Shown: one piece after another, positions 1-11,160 of the stretch
Layout: each line of letters opens with the position of its first letter
Position numbering within the stretch: the stretch's first letter is position 1
DNA from: Chlorokybus atmophyticus
Taxonomy: Eukaryota; Streptophyta; Chlorokybophyceae; Chlorokybales; Chlorokybaceae
DNA length: 64,000 bases
Assembly: GCA_009103225.1 (NCBI GenBank)
Contig: RHPI01002491.1
Location: forward strand, 105,707 to 169,706
Direction: 5' to 3'
The notes under the pieces: model-generated
Told to the model about the DNA's origin: nothing
What the model saw: the letters and a program-made list of their open reading frames with translations, nothing else
The model's database searches: none
Translations under genes and position numbers: made by a program

Positions 1-1403
1 GGTTCTCTCGGCGAACGTGACCGCGTCAGGCAGCGTTGCTAGAACTACCGCTGGGAGGATGGACTCGTCTTCCGGCGTGTCCACATCCATGACAAGGAGA
101 TCCCGGCCCTGCACCGATGCGAGGGCATCATCGCTGCACTTCACACAGAGTTGGGGCACTTCGGCATCAAGCGCACTATCAGCTTGGTAAGTGCCCAGTT
201 TGGTGGCATGGCATGCACACCGAGGTTCGCACCTTTGTTGCGAACTGCACGCACTGCGACCTGGTGCGTGCCAGCCTCTACACCCGCACTAGCATGCTGC
301 ACCCACTCCATATCGCCGGCATGTTCTACCAATGGGGACTGAACATCCTTGGAGATCTAGCACCCTCAGCTCGTGGCAACAAGTACATCCTCGTCATGAT
401 CAAGCACTTTTCCAAGTGGGTTGAGCTGGTCCCCCTTTCCGACAAAAGCAGCAGAGGAACCGCTCAGGCTTTCCTCGACCATGTGCTTAGTCGTTTTGGC
501 TCATGCGCTGAAGTCATCACCAATCAGGGAGCGGAGTTCCGCGGCGAGTTCGACACCTTGCTGGATCGCACCTACATTGACCACCGGCGCATCTCACGTG
601 ACCATCCACAGGCGGATGGGCTTGCGGAACGTACTGTCCAGACCATCAAGAAGGCCTTGCGCAAGTACGTCATCGACTACGAGAAGCGCACCTGGGATGA
701 CTGCCTCCCCTGGATAGCCTTAGGCTATCGGCTGTTCAAGCTAGCTTCCTTGCGCATGTACAGCCCGTATCATCTGTTGTTTGGCAGGGAACCCTTACTC
801 CGCTTCCGCGCACAAAATGCGGTGGAACGCGTGCTGGACAACCTCGACAACCATGTGGCTATGTTGCACGACATGCAACAGCGCGCCTACCTGTTCGCAC
901 ACGTTTTCCCCATGGCCATGGGCAATCTCCGCATCGCTCAGCACCGGGATACATTGCGCTATGAACGCCTCCGCAGTGGGTTCTACAGTCAACGCAGTTG
1001 CCGCTTCAAAGCGGGCAACTATGTCTACCGCATGAACCAAACCAAGGACACCCTTGACATCGGTGTCAAGCGTATCGTCTACAAGGTCTTAAAGGTACTC
1101 CCCTCCGGAGTGCTAGAGTCACTCGGCAACAACGGCGAGCGCCTCAAGGACAGCATGGAGAACTGTGCTCCATGTCACATGCCACACGTTGCAGGCTTCG
1201 ACATCATTCAGCACCCTCGACCCAGTCGCAGCAAGCGTTGCGAGAAGTTCGGCAGTGCCGACGACGACGGACTCATGATGTTGTGCGACGGCTGCAACAA
1301 CGGTATGCACTGCTACTGCCTCGACCTGACAAAGGACATTGTGCCTCTGGAGGCATATTGGTGTGAGGACTGCCATGTCCGTGGTCCTCCTCATTCCCGA
1401 TGA
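1..1403 (+). pseudogene. Decayed Ty3/gypsy pol 3' end: integrase plus PHD finger
   Basis: Reads as the last third of a gypsy polyprotein, cut by the window edge. It aligns along its length with the integrase of the complete element at 43.6-52.5 kb: zinc-binding H-x3-H (about 148-165) and C-x2-C (about 243-255), catalytic core, then a C-terminal C4HC3 PHD finger (about 1237-1380). It is dead. There is an in-frame TAG at 40-42 and a frame change near 200, and two of the three DDE acids read Asn (AAC 342-344, AAT 522-524). Only the Glu (627-629) is kept. Protein identity to the other element is moderate, so this is a separate, older family of the same lineage. The stop is TGA at 1401-1403. Confidence 0.85.
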
Positions 1404-2018
1404 AGATTGCTCACTGGAGTAGGGACTTCTCCACTTCACCGGGGGGGTGGCTTGTTGACTTGCTCTTATGAGCATTATCGGCCACGCATTTTCATCACTC
1501 AGGGCGCACAGCACAACATTGTACCACATGTCGTCAACCTCACATGTGTTTCCCCCACAAGTAGGTACAGGCAAGGGGGTATTCTTTGACTTCCATACTG
1601 TACAGCTACACGACCAACAGTCCACAAGGCTGGCCTCATCCCCATCATGGCAATACGGTTGGGAGCGACCTGGAGACGCACATGTCCCTGCCAGGCCCGA
1701 CACTACAGCTAGGGGTCTCCGCTAGCGTTAATGTTGAGGCGGGGAGAGCCAGTGACATGTACATAGCGGCAAGACAGTTTGCATTGCAGTAATTAAGCCA
1801 ATCCTGCATGCAATACACAATGTGAATGCATAGCATAATGCAGCTAGCACACAAGTGGCAATGCACCACTCCCCTCTCAATGCAGTGCACATCTTGATAT
1901 CCATTTAAAACATGCATACGCACATACAAGCACACACAATCATCAATCTCAGTGGGGGAATGTACATTATAAGCTGGCTATGTATAGGGTGACAGAGGCT
2001 AGGGCACCACAGCTCAGG
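1404..2018. other. Non-coding stretch after integrase relic
   Basis: No gene is recognisable. The sequence is probably the 3' untranslated part and LTR remains of the preceding element, but no copy of its LTR is present for comparison. Confidence 0.4.
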
Positions 2019-2074
2019 GGCCACAGTCACAGCTGCCTAGCACATCTTTGTGCTAGGCAGCTGTAATTGTGGCC
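2019..2074. repeat. Long stem-loop, 26-bp arms
   Basis: An inverted repeat with arms of 26 bases that differ at two positions and a 4-base loop (tctt, 2045-2048). It could fold as a cruciform or an RNA hairpin. No coding context. Confidence 0.7.
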
Positions 2075-2302
2075 GTTGTGCTGTCATTGTGTGCAAACTA
2101 TTGTCATGCCATTAACACTCATTGCCATGTGCACTCGACATACATGTAAGGTCACAATTGCAAGCAGCCAGTTAAGAGATATTACACTCATGCAGGTATG
2201 CGCATACGTGTAGAGGAGAAGCTGCTCTATACAACCGGCAGCCTGAAAACACAAGCAGCTTTGCACTATGTACAGTCGAGGGCTACTCTACACAAAAGAT
2301 GG

Positions 2303-3111
2303 CATGTCGCACGATCACGGGGGACAAACATCCGTTGACAATGTTGTTTCCAAATTCACAAATGAATACCATGTTACAAACATGCATGTAAGAACTCGTT
2401 GGATTGCAGCATCATCTACTCGTATGATTTTTAAAATTAACTAGCTTCTAATGGGCTACTAGCGCGCGGATAGCGCGCGGCAGCTGATCCCTCAGATCAT
2501 GCGATCGAAACCCGCGTTTTTTGTGTTTGGTAGGTTTTTTTCTCGAAGGTGTTTAATAGGTTTTTATCTCGAAAGCGCGCAAAATGCAGGGGGTGGGAGC
2601 GCTATACTGCATGCTGAGCTTGCAGCTGGCAAATGTTCCCAACACATCAAGTGCAAGACGTCGAATGATGCAACATTCAAATGACAAAAATTACTGTATA
2701 CGTAAAGGGATATATGCGCATGTAATCATCACAACACCTTCGACAAATGTATCATGCTATGCTATGAATAAGCGTAGCTGTAATTGAAAATGTGAAATTG
2801 TGCGCATTGGCGGAATGTTTACCAATGATAAATACTACATTTTATAGAAGGCCATTCAAATATGCACGCCGTAAACAACAGGCTTTATGTGGCAAAGATT
2901 TGACAAGAGCAAATGCACCATCTGAATTGCAAGAGACATCGTGCAATCGTGCCGGAGTATTTGGTGGAGTATTGATACCAACTTGCCCCTCGAGATGGCA
3001 CACACTTGATAACAAGATAATAGCAGTATTAGTTGTTGTCAAATTGCAGAGATAAGAGCATTTCACAAGCAACATCTGTCCACGGTTTGTCCCCCATGAT
3101 CGTGCGACATG
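2303..3111. mobile_element. Non-autonomous element with about 44-bp terminal inverted repeats
   Basis: The left end (2303 onward) and the reverse complement of the right end (3111 backward) both start CATGTCGCACGATCA, differ at one base, continue GGGGGACAAAC, and stay similar to about 44 bases with a 2-base gap. The interior is AT-richer than its surroundings and has no credible gene. AGATG occurs within two bases of both ends and may be the target duplication. This is an 809-bp MITE-like DNA transposon of unknown superfamily. Confidence 0.65.
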
Positions 3112-4980
3112 TCAGATGTGAAGTGGGCTCTATACAGCAGAGCGCCAGTGCAAAGCTGAAAGTCTCCTGGCTTTTCCGAGCATAAGGGAATTTGAAGCGC
3201 AACGCCGTATGCACTTAACCTCATCGCAATATTGGCAGAAGTCGCTCGGGTTGCAGAGAGCGACAGCCCCATGCACACTCTGCTAGGATTGGACATTCAA
3301 AGAAGGCTGTGCAACGCGCATGGCACCATCGCTGCTTTGCACCACCCATCCAGACCACAGGGTGTTTTAAGGGAATCTTCCACATAGGCCTACATGCACC
3401 CAAGCTGTAATGCATCGGTAATGAGCGGCCATGTCGACAAAGAGGAGTCCAAGACTTTTTACCACTGCACTTCCAACCTATCCGCTCCATGCGCGCGCAT
3501 CCCTTCCCATTTGCAATGCGAATATGCATACAAGGCCACATTAAACACACCATCAGGAAGCCCATACAGATATACATGTATGATCGAGTGAGGGGTTCTG
3601 CCACTCTACCGCACGCATTTCATACAAAAGCTAGCCAAACCAAAGAAAGTAGGCCACAGCGCCAGTGCATGACGGAGCGATGCTGAGCGGAACAATGGCG
3701 TTTAAAGCGTGTATGCTCACACAACCAACACCGATGAATCCAACAAGGCTTGCCAATCGACAGTCCTCGACTGCCGGCTGACAGTCGAGGACTGTCGGTT
3801 TACAAGCTGTGAAACATACATGTGCAGAGCACATCTGCGTGCACGCGTACTCACACACCCGCATGTTGTCTCAGCAGGTATTGACTACAACTTGCATGAC
3901 AACAATCTCAAACAACCGGTGCACTGGAAAGTGCTCATGAAGCTTGGTGTACATATTGGAAAGGTAGCATGGATCATGACGTGTGATTGACATTGCATAT
4001 CAAGCGCACGTGTTGTTGTTGTTGCTGCTGTAGCTACAGCTGTGGTTCCAAACAGCTAAACTCTGAGTGGATTTGGTAGCTTGCAAGCTCAATTGCCTTC
4101 TTCTTTCCCCACAAGGAGGAAGCGTGGCTCAGGGTGCCACTACACCACACGGTGCAGATCAGGTCGGCTGCAATTGCAGCTGAGGTTGGCATGCCTACAG
4201 TTCAAGCTCTCAGAAGTGATGCTTCGGCTTCCGGGAGACGCAAGCATAGACATCCTGAGAGAGACACCAAGGCACGGTCATGACTTGCTGGGGGATGGGG
4301 CGGCTGTTGCAGAGTGGAGCAGCACCCTCCGCTGCTTGAACTAGCGAATAGCGGTTGTAAGCACATGCCTGTGCATGACCGCCTCACCTCAGCGCGTGGG
4401 ACACGCACTGAAGCATGGCAGGTGTGTCATCGCCAACTATTTGCGGGCTATTGGTGTGGAGTGTGGCATCACCAGCTTTTTGCTTCACACCTTCTCTCTC
4501 ACTAAGCTTTCACAGCAAATTGCGTTTGTTTGTACTGGTGGTCACTAGTACACAGCTTGTTGAAGTAAGCCTGCACCATGATCTATGTAGCAGCAGCAAA
4601 GCTGATTATTCGTTTCTCATGCTTTGGGGATGGGCGTGCACGCACGTGCATGTGCACACGTATTATGCATACCCACACACTGACTGCACCCTTCTCCTCC
4701 ACTAGCAGGCCCTTGTCGCACAAAGCATTTGACAGCCCTCAGTTGGACAGTCCCGGACTGTCCAGGGCCCCTTTCTGTCTCAAGAGCTGTTTTAATCTCA
4801 TGCGCGCGCGCTTTGACTCTCGCTTCCCACTCTCTCGTCCTCCCCGCCCCCTTCCCCCCCTTCCCCCTTCTCGCCCAGTAGTCCCCCCCAGCCCCTTCCC
4901 ACATCTCCTCAACCTCCAACATTACGGCAGCCCTTCTCTCGACAGCGCTTTTCTCGCAAAGGGCTGTCTTCCGACAGCCT
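3112..4980. other. Gene-free stretch
   Basis: No gene supported. It holds one GACAGTC-type palindrome (3758-3797), a related copy near 4735-4775, and C/T-rich low-complexity sequence at about 4825-4920. Confidence 0.5.
3758..3797. repeat. Palindrome of the GACAGTCGAGGACTGTC family
   Basis: The sequence CGACAGTCCTCGACTG and its reverse complement face each other across a short loop. The same arms recur at 8872-8935 and in diverged form near 4740, 5345, 5870, 10195 and 10540. Confidence 0.7.
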
Positions 4981-5972
4981 CGACTGTCGACCTTATTGAG
5001 TGGGTGGGTGTCTTGCAACAGTCGTTTTTGGGCGTGTCCTGCGTAGATATGCACATGTTTGTCAGCAGTTTTAAGCTTGCATTTCAACACGCGTGCGTGT
5101 GCATGCTTGCGTACACGTGCGTGCGTGCTACACGTGTGCGCATGCGCGCACGCGCACACATGCAGCACTTGTTTGCTGCTCGTGTGCATTGCAACTCAAC
5201 TCTCATGTCAGTTGCCTTTGTTCACAGGACGGCAAGCTTGCCGGCTCAAGTTGGTCGGCTGCCTACAGAAGGCCTTGGACCTCAAGCCCTTCCCGACAGC
5301 CCTTGACTGCTGGGAGGCCAGTCCTAGACTATTTGAATTGATAGTCGAGGGCTGTCCAATAGCCCTCCAAACACCAACAATCATGATCCCCCATCAATCA
5401 GCAGGTGCGCGCAAGGCCTGTTTGCATGCATTCGCCCTGTGTCTTGCATGCATGGTTGCATACTCAGGCGCCCAAGCAAATTTGCTTTGTTTACACATAA
5501 ACATTGCCACATGTATCACAAGCATGCACGAGTGCGCGCGCACATGTGGACACACGCATGCACACGCACACAGATCATCAGTTATATTTGCCCTTACCCA
5601 GCAGCTGCGCACGCAGACCCCCCACATTCTCAACTTATTCAACTGGTGACAACTGCGCGTTGGGCCTGCAGGTTTAGAGGTCGTTGCTGCGGGCTCGCAA
5701 CGCCGTGCCCGCAGCATGGCGTGAGGCTCAATTGGAGCTCGCAGCGGCAATTAAGGTGAGGTGGGGGTGGGCATGTGCCACAAGACGTTGAACGCAAGTT
5801 GGTTGGCCGCTTGCAGCTGGCTGCCTTGGACCTCTGGCCCTGCCGACAGGCCTCAACTACTAGTTTTCAGCGGTTGAGGGCTGTCGGAATATATAACAAG
5901 GTGCGTGCAAAGGTTTGTCTACCCTCTCTGCCCTCTCTGCCTTACATGCATGCACAGGCGCATAAACAAGTG

Positions 5973-6004
<32 letters not shown>

Positions 6005-6110
6005 CTGGCGCGCACATACTGACACATACACCCACACGCACATGCTGCACAGTAACATGTGCATATGCGCACATGACCTGCAAGTTGCTCTGCACTCTGG
6101 GTCAACGATG
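4981..6110. repeat. TG/CA-rich tracts with diverged repeat modules
   Basis: Purine-pyrimidine alternating sequence (acacgtgcgtgcg type) alternates with modules at about 5228-5403 and 5790-5900. The modules share the order TTGGACCTC, then a CGACAGCCC/CTGTC palindrome, then GGTGCGYGCAA. A third module lies at about 10456-10590. Each is flanked by CAG and GTGCG, so they look like exons, but no consistent reading frame links them. A pure (CA)15 microsatellite lies at 5974-6003. Confidence 0.5.
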
Positions 6111-6958
6111 AGCTTCAAGTTTAGGGTGTGTTAGCTTTAGTTAGTTAGTAGCCTACTTGCTAACTTCAGTAATGCAAACATGCTTGTCTTGAACGTGCAT
6201 TGTCGGATCAATGCAGTGCGGCTTGCATGCATGGTGTTTGTGTCAAAATGGAGACCAAGTCTGGTCTCCATGACCCCGCGCATGCGTGGACCAGCCTTTA
6301 TTATTGTTTGACGAGTGCAAAGGACCATGCACGGTCCATGCAATCTTACAAGCGTGAACCAGCCTTGATGTAAACTCACATTCATAGTTGCAGTCGGAGA
6401 GCCAATGCCACTTCCTTGCAGCCTGGGAATCGTGGTATGTCGCCCGCATCATCGCGAAGTTGACGCGTGCTGTTTGATTTTGGAGTATGGTAGTCGACGT
6501 TGATTGCGATTTTGTCGATGACAGTGTGTTTGTGTTGTCATCGCTCGTGATCGTTGACAAGTGTGACAAGTCGATGTAAGTGTATCGCGCAGTCGACGTT
6601 TAGTGACGGTAGTTTGCGTTAGTTTTGGACAGTCGCTGCTGCCAGTTGTTTCGGCTATGTGTTTCGAATTTCGTTTCTGGAGGGCGGCAACACGTCAATT
6701 CACGTAAACACTCGTCACAATGCGTCATCAAACGCTGACACAAAACTTTTCAAAGCCATCAACACCGTCACTGTCAACGTCACAGCCTGCCGACTGACGA
6801 CGCTGACAGCGACCCCAGAACGCCGACATGAAAACCGCCTCTCACGACCATCGACGCCGACAGCCATTGAGTCACCGTCGGCTAGCGTCGATGTGGCGCT
6901 ACTCCCAGGCTGCAAGGATACCAGGGCAAGTTGCGTTGACTCTCCGACTGGTTGGGCC

Positions 6959-6997
6959 CATGCATGGTCCACACGATCATCGTGTGGACCATGCATG
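6959..6997. repeat. Perfect 19-bp-arm hairpin
   Basis: Two perfectly complementary 19-base arms around a single C (6978). Each arm carries CATGCATGGTCC. The long arms and one-base centre suit cruciform extrusion. Confidence 0.9.
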
Positions 6998-6999
6998 AT

Positions 7000-7034
7000 C
7001 GTACTTCACATGACATGATGTCATGTAAAGTACG
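7000..7034. repeat. 17-bp-arm hairpin
   Basis: Arms CGTACTTcACATGACAT and its complement with one mismatch and a one-base centre, starting two bases after the previous hairpin. Confidence 0.85.
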
Positions 7035-7410
7035 CACCAGCCATGGTGCCTACCAAAGAACAATGGTACCATTCACGTGAAATTCGGACCATGCATGGTC
7101 CGACTGTCAATTCAAACAGACCGTGCATGGTCTGACGATTTCAGTTTGCAGGGGTAAATCCCGGTCCGAGGGTATGAACCATTCATGGTCTTGTGACGTC
7201 AAGCGGTGTGATGCAGATGCCATGGGCTTATTACTACTTTTGTAACCTTTGTTGGGTTGGAATGATCGGACAAATTGCTTAAAGTGCATTGAGCCGGCGA
7301 GAAGTATGAGAGTCAACCAGCATGTGCTCGAGCATGAGCTTTGTTGGCTACTTGTACTTCTTCTTACTCACACGGCTTGACGTTCAAGGACCATGCATGG
7401 TCCTTCCACG

Positions 7411-7442
7411 GACCCCGCGGGCCATACATGGTCCGCGGGGTC
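7411..7442. repeat. GC-rich hairpin around an ATGG core
   Basis: 15-base arms beginning GACCCCGCGG with one G/T pair and a 2-base loop, built around a CCATacATGG core. Part of the palindrome array. Confidence 0.8.
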
Positions 7443-7730
7443 GAGGACCACGAGTGCCTGGTCCCCTGGGGACGGACCGTCCATGGTTCTTCCGATACCT
7501 GGCGCGCAAACACGCACCATGCATGGTTCGCGGCCGGACCAGCTACGATACTGGTCCAATTTTTGGTGGATGTCCGGACCATGCATGGTCCGCGCGGCCG
7601 GACTAGGTGTACGGACCATGCATGGTCCGCGCTCTTACATGGACGGACCGTGCATGGCGCGCTCTTAGGGTCCCTCGTTTCGACTTGGTGCAGCTGTTCA
7701 AACCCTGATGTACGAACCCTGTACATGGTA

Positions 7731-8155
7731 CAGTCTAACCTCGTTAAGTGCATATTCGATTAGTGCATATCCGCGTTTAGTGCATAAATTCGGCCATCAC
7801 CGACGTCTTCAGGGGGAAGACCTGTGCGTTAAGAGCATATGCATTTATTGATAAGTGCATACTATGAGACGCCTAACCTTTAGTGTGTCTATGCACTTAT
7901 CAAGGTAGATTACGCTTGAGTTACAGGTAAATTACGATTACAGTGTATTGAAGTTACGGTCGTACACGTTACAACGTAGCTCAGGACTAGGTTTACTCAA
8001 TAAGTGCATAGGTTATGCATTTATGCAAAGCTTACGTGCATTATATATGCATTTAAAACGGGTGCATAATTTATGCACTTAACGAGGATACATAAAGGCG
8101 ATAAGTGCATACATATGCCCGTTTCTGATGGTATGCACTTATTGAGGTTAGACTG
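7731..8155. mobile_element. TA-flanked pogo/mariner-like MITE
   Basis: The ends are inverted repeats: CAGTCTAACCTCGTTAAG at the left, and the right end reads inward CAGTCTAACCTCAATAAG. The similarity runs 24 bases with two differences. The element is flanked by TA on both sides (7729-7730 and 8156-8157), the target duplication of the Tc1/mariner/pogo superfamily, and the CAGT...AACCTC terminus is typical of pogo/Tigger relatives. About ten TAAGTGCAT motifs in both orientations fill the interior. It has no transposase, so it is non-autonomous. It sits inside the palindrome array. Confidence 0.85.
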
Positions 8156-8393
8156 TATGGGCTCGTACGTAATGTGCACTGTACGGGTGCAAATGTGTCA
8201 TACCCTAACGTATGAACCAAGCATGGTCCCGTATTGGTTACGGGACCATGCATGGTTCGTACATAGAACGAGTGCATGCTGACACAAGGTCAGCCCAAAC
8301 CGTACACGTCAGTGTTGATTTCATCTGCGAGTTTGACAGCTGGCAGTGCCAAAGCACTGCAGGACTGTCGTTGTGGCGGCGTATAGCGCTGGA

Positions 8394-8415
8394 GCGGCGG
8401 CGGCGGCGGCGGCGG
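8394..8415. repeat. (CGG)n microsatellite
   Basis: About seven uninterrupted CGG units. No gene is recognisable around it. Confidence 0.8.
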
Positions 8416-8871
8416 ACGGTGGGTGTTGCTAGCTAAAGCTAGCAATTGCTGGAGCCAAACAGTTTGCTGTCGTAGTCGTTTTGAGCGAGCAAACCAACAA
8501 CAGCAAACAGCCACACAGCAATTGTCGTATTGTGCATGCACACTGTGGCACATAGCAGTGCTGCTGCAACGGCAAAATGTAACAGCGGCAGCAGCTGCTA
8601 CCGTTTGTACGCTTTGCTCGTTGTCACTGTCGTTGTTTTCAACTTCTTTGTTGACCCGTTGCTGCTGCTGCCGTCGTCTGCATGTAGCATGTTGTTGTAG
8701 AGTTTGCTGTTGTGTTTACGACTGCTGCTGTTTCTATTGCACAACAGACAACCTTGCTGTCGTGCTACAAAAGCAGTAGTGACCATGTGAAGCCGCAGCG
8801 ACAGCCGCAGCAGCTACAGCCATCGCAGCAGGTACAGCCGCAGTCGCAAGCCTCGACTGTCAATTGGCCCC

Positions 8872-8935
8872 AACCGACAGTCCTCGACTGTCAGCCAATT
8901 TTGGAGGGTTGGCTGACAGTCGAGGACTGTCGGTT
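8872..8935. repeat. Perfect 27-bp-arm hairpin, GACAGTC family
   Basis: Perfectly complementary 27-base arms (8872-8898 and 8909-8935) with a 10-base loop. The inner motif GACAGTCGAGGACTGTC is itself a near-palindrome. Confidence 0.9.
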
Positions 8936-9240
8936 TCAAGGCAATTAACACACATGTCAAGCACACTTGCATGCATGCATACTCATACACATGTGCACGC
9001 AAGCATATGCAAATGTTGTATACACCAGTCCTCGACTATCAGCCGGTTGGCTGATACCCTCCCAGGTTGGCCGACACCCTCCAAGGTTGGCCGACAGTCG
9101 AGCCAACCATATAGGGTTAGCTGACAGTCGAGGACTGTCGGTTTCAAGGCAGTCAAACCCACATGTCAAGCACACATGCATGCACGCATACTCATACACA
9201 TGTGCACGCAAGCATACGCAGTTGCTGTGTACACCAGTGT
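8908..9240. repeat. 206-bp-spaced direct repeat with TG/CA tail
   Basis: A segment of about 120 bases starting TTGGCTGACAGTCGAGG and ending in TATACACCAGT/TGTACACCAGT occurs at 8908-9030 and again at 9114-9236. The two copies are near-identical. Confidence 0.75.
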
Positions 9241-9800
9241 TGACACATGGTTGTTACAACAGTTGACAATGTTGATAAAACGAATATGTGTTTTGGGGCT
9301 TCAGCAGCTGATAGACACCACCACATGCTGCCTATGCATAGCTTGATGCCTTGGCTGTCCTGCACAGTCTCCTACTTGGTGCTGCTAACTTACATGGTTT
9401 CAAACCACCAATTGCAGGCTGCAGCGAGTGGCGACAGGAGCGAATGTGAAGCGGAGCAGCTGTGAATAAGACTTCAACAACTTGGACCGCTTGCCATTCC
9501 TGCAAGTTGCAGGTGAGCATTGATTTGTGTTATGTGTGCGCGCAAGTGTACGCATATGTGTGGCACAAGCACGCCTGTGTGTTTCACACACCATGTCTAT
9601 GTTAGTGAAGACACATGAGCATACACGCTTATGCTCAAGACCGTGCACAGGCGCACAAAGGTGCAGCGCACACAATGACGCATGTATACGCGTGTGCAGG
9701 CCTCAAGCTGTTGAGCCATGGTGTAGCGTTCAAGCGGACATGAGGAGTGGGCGTCTTGCTGTGCAAATGAGTTGTTTTGCTCTCTCCCCCCCCCCCCCCC

Positions 9801-9930
9801 NNNNNNNNNNNNNNNNNNNNNNNNNNNNNNNNNNNNNNNNNNNNNNNNNNNNNNNNNNNNNNNNNNNNNNNNNNNNNNNNNNNNNNNNNNNNNNNNNNNN
9901 NNNNNNNNNNNNNNNNNNNNNNNNNNNNNN
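9801..9930. other. Assembly gap (130 N)
   Basis: 130 undetermined bases preceded by a run of C. Nothing can be said about its content. Confidence 1.
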
Positions 9931-11160
9931 TTTTGACACGCGCACGTGCGCACATGCATACACACATTGACACGGCCACACACACCTAGACATGCACGCA
10001 GGCGCAGGCGCACATAACTTAATGCAAAGGTGATACACACCATGTGTGTGCCACGCGCGTGCAAGTGCTGCATGAATCAAGATTTCATCAAGGGTGCACG
10101 CATGCGTACACGCACACAACAATAGTCGCACATACTGACACATACATGCACAGGGTTCGTACCTATGTGACAGCCCTGTTGACTGCCTCGACTGTTGAGT
10201 CTCGACAGTCGGATTGACTGTCAAGTTACCACCCGACATGCGCGCAAGCCCTGCACGTGAGTAAGTGTACAATCGGTGCATGTCTTGCAACAATCATATG
10301 CATGTGTATGTGTTAACAAGCAAGTGCATACCTTTATCAACAGTCTTGCATGTCAACACGCGTGCGTGCACGTGTGCGCGCGCACACACAGCAGGGTTGG
10401 CTGCTTGCATTGCAACCCACCCAACTCTGATGCCAGCTGCTTCTGTGTTTCACAGGACCTCTTGAAAGCCCTGTCTGACAACCCTCGATTGCTGACCCTG
10501 GACTGTCCGTTTAACAATCAAGGGCTATGTGACAGCCCTCGATTGTCAACAATCACCGTCAGTCCCACCATTCAGCAAGGTGCGTGCAAGGCCTGTCTCG
10601 TATGCATAGCCACTGATACAGATGCACAAACGAACACATATAGTGCCATGTATACAAATCGGGCATACACTTACACTCACACACACTTGTGTGCGCACAC
10701 GCGCACGCACGCATTGCAAAAGGAAAAGTCCGACTGTTCCTCACGGCATGCACGTGCGCGTGCACTTACAAGTAACTGGCAGTTGTGACAAGCACAAGCG
10801 TGCTTGTCACAACTGCCAGTAATTTGTAAGCTTGTGCGCATGCACATTGCATACACTCACACTCACACATACGAGCGTGCGCACGCGCGCACAGTCGCAC
10901 GTGCATTCTCACACACGCTCATGCGCACTTGTCATGTGCAGGCTCTGCGTGAAAGCTTGCAGTTTGTTAGAGACAGAGGTTTACTAGGCTAGGTAGGTCA
11001 GCTACTCAGCTATGACAGAGCTTTGTGAAGTGTGGTGGATGATTGTGAATGTAATATGTACATTCTGACTGCTAGTCTGCTTGTTGCATGCAAGATATGC
11101 AATCTTTGTTGCCACAGATCGGACCGGAATTGGTCTGAAACACCCCATTATGATTTGCAT
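9931..11160. repeat. TG/CA-rich tracts, GACAGTC modules and a long hairpin
   Basis: Low-complexity acacgcac/gtgcgtgc sequence with two diverged palindromic modules (10165-10235 and 10456-10590). A 31-bp-arm hairpin lies at 10765-10830. No gene supported. Confidence 0.55.
10765..10830. repeat. 31-bp-arm hairpin
   Basis: Arms of 31 bases starting CTTACAA, with two mismatches and a 4-base loop (aagc). The surroundings are TG/CA-rich. Confidence 0.9.

Larger units (their letters stand above)
6300..8260. repeat. Dense array of ACCATGCATGGT palindromes
   Basis: The perfect 12-base palindrome ACCATGCATGGT occurs in extended, mostly perfect form at 7085-7102, 7386-7405, 7516-7527, 7575-7592, 7612-7629 and 8245-8256. 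Many variants differ by one or two bases (e.g. 6320s, 7119, 7187, 7475, 7641). Several sit inside longer hairpins. AATGGTACCATT (7062-7073) is a related palindrome. No coding function is evident. The array is interrupted by a MITE at 7731-8155. Confidence 0.85.

Noticed and set aside
2460-2530. A tRNA-like stretch (GCAGCTGATCCCTCAGATCATGCGATCGAAACC region).
   Set aside because: A T-loop-like word and a small anticodon-like stem exist, but U33, the T-stem pairs and the acceptor stem are missing.
7322-7763. Several overlapping open frames in the palindrome array, on both strands.
   Set aside because: All derive from the repeated GGACCATGCATGGTCC words and show no conserved domain or codon pattern.
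9786-9800. Pro/Gly-rich open frames across the poly-C run and N gap.
   Set aside because: They are translations of poly-C and undetermined bases.
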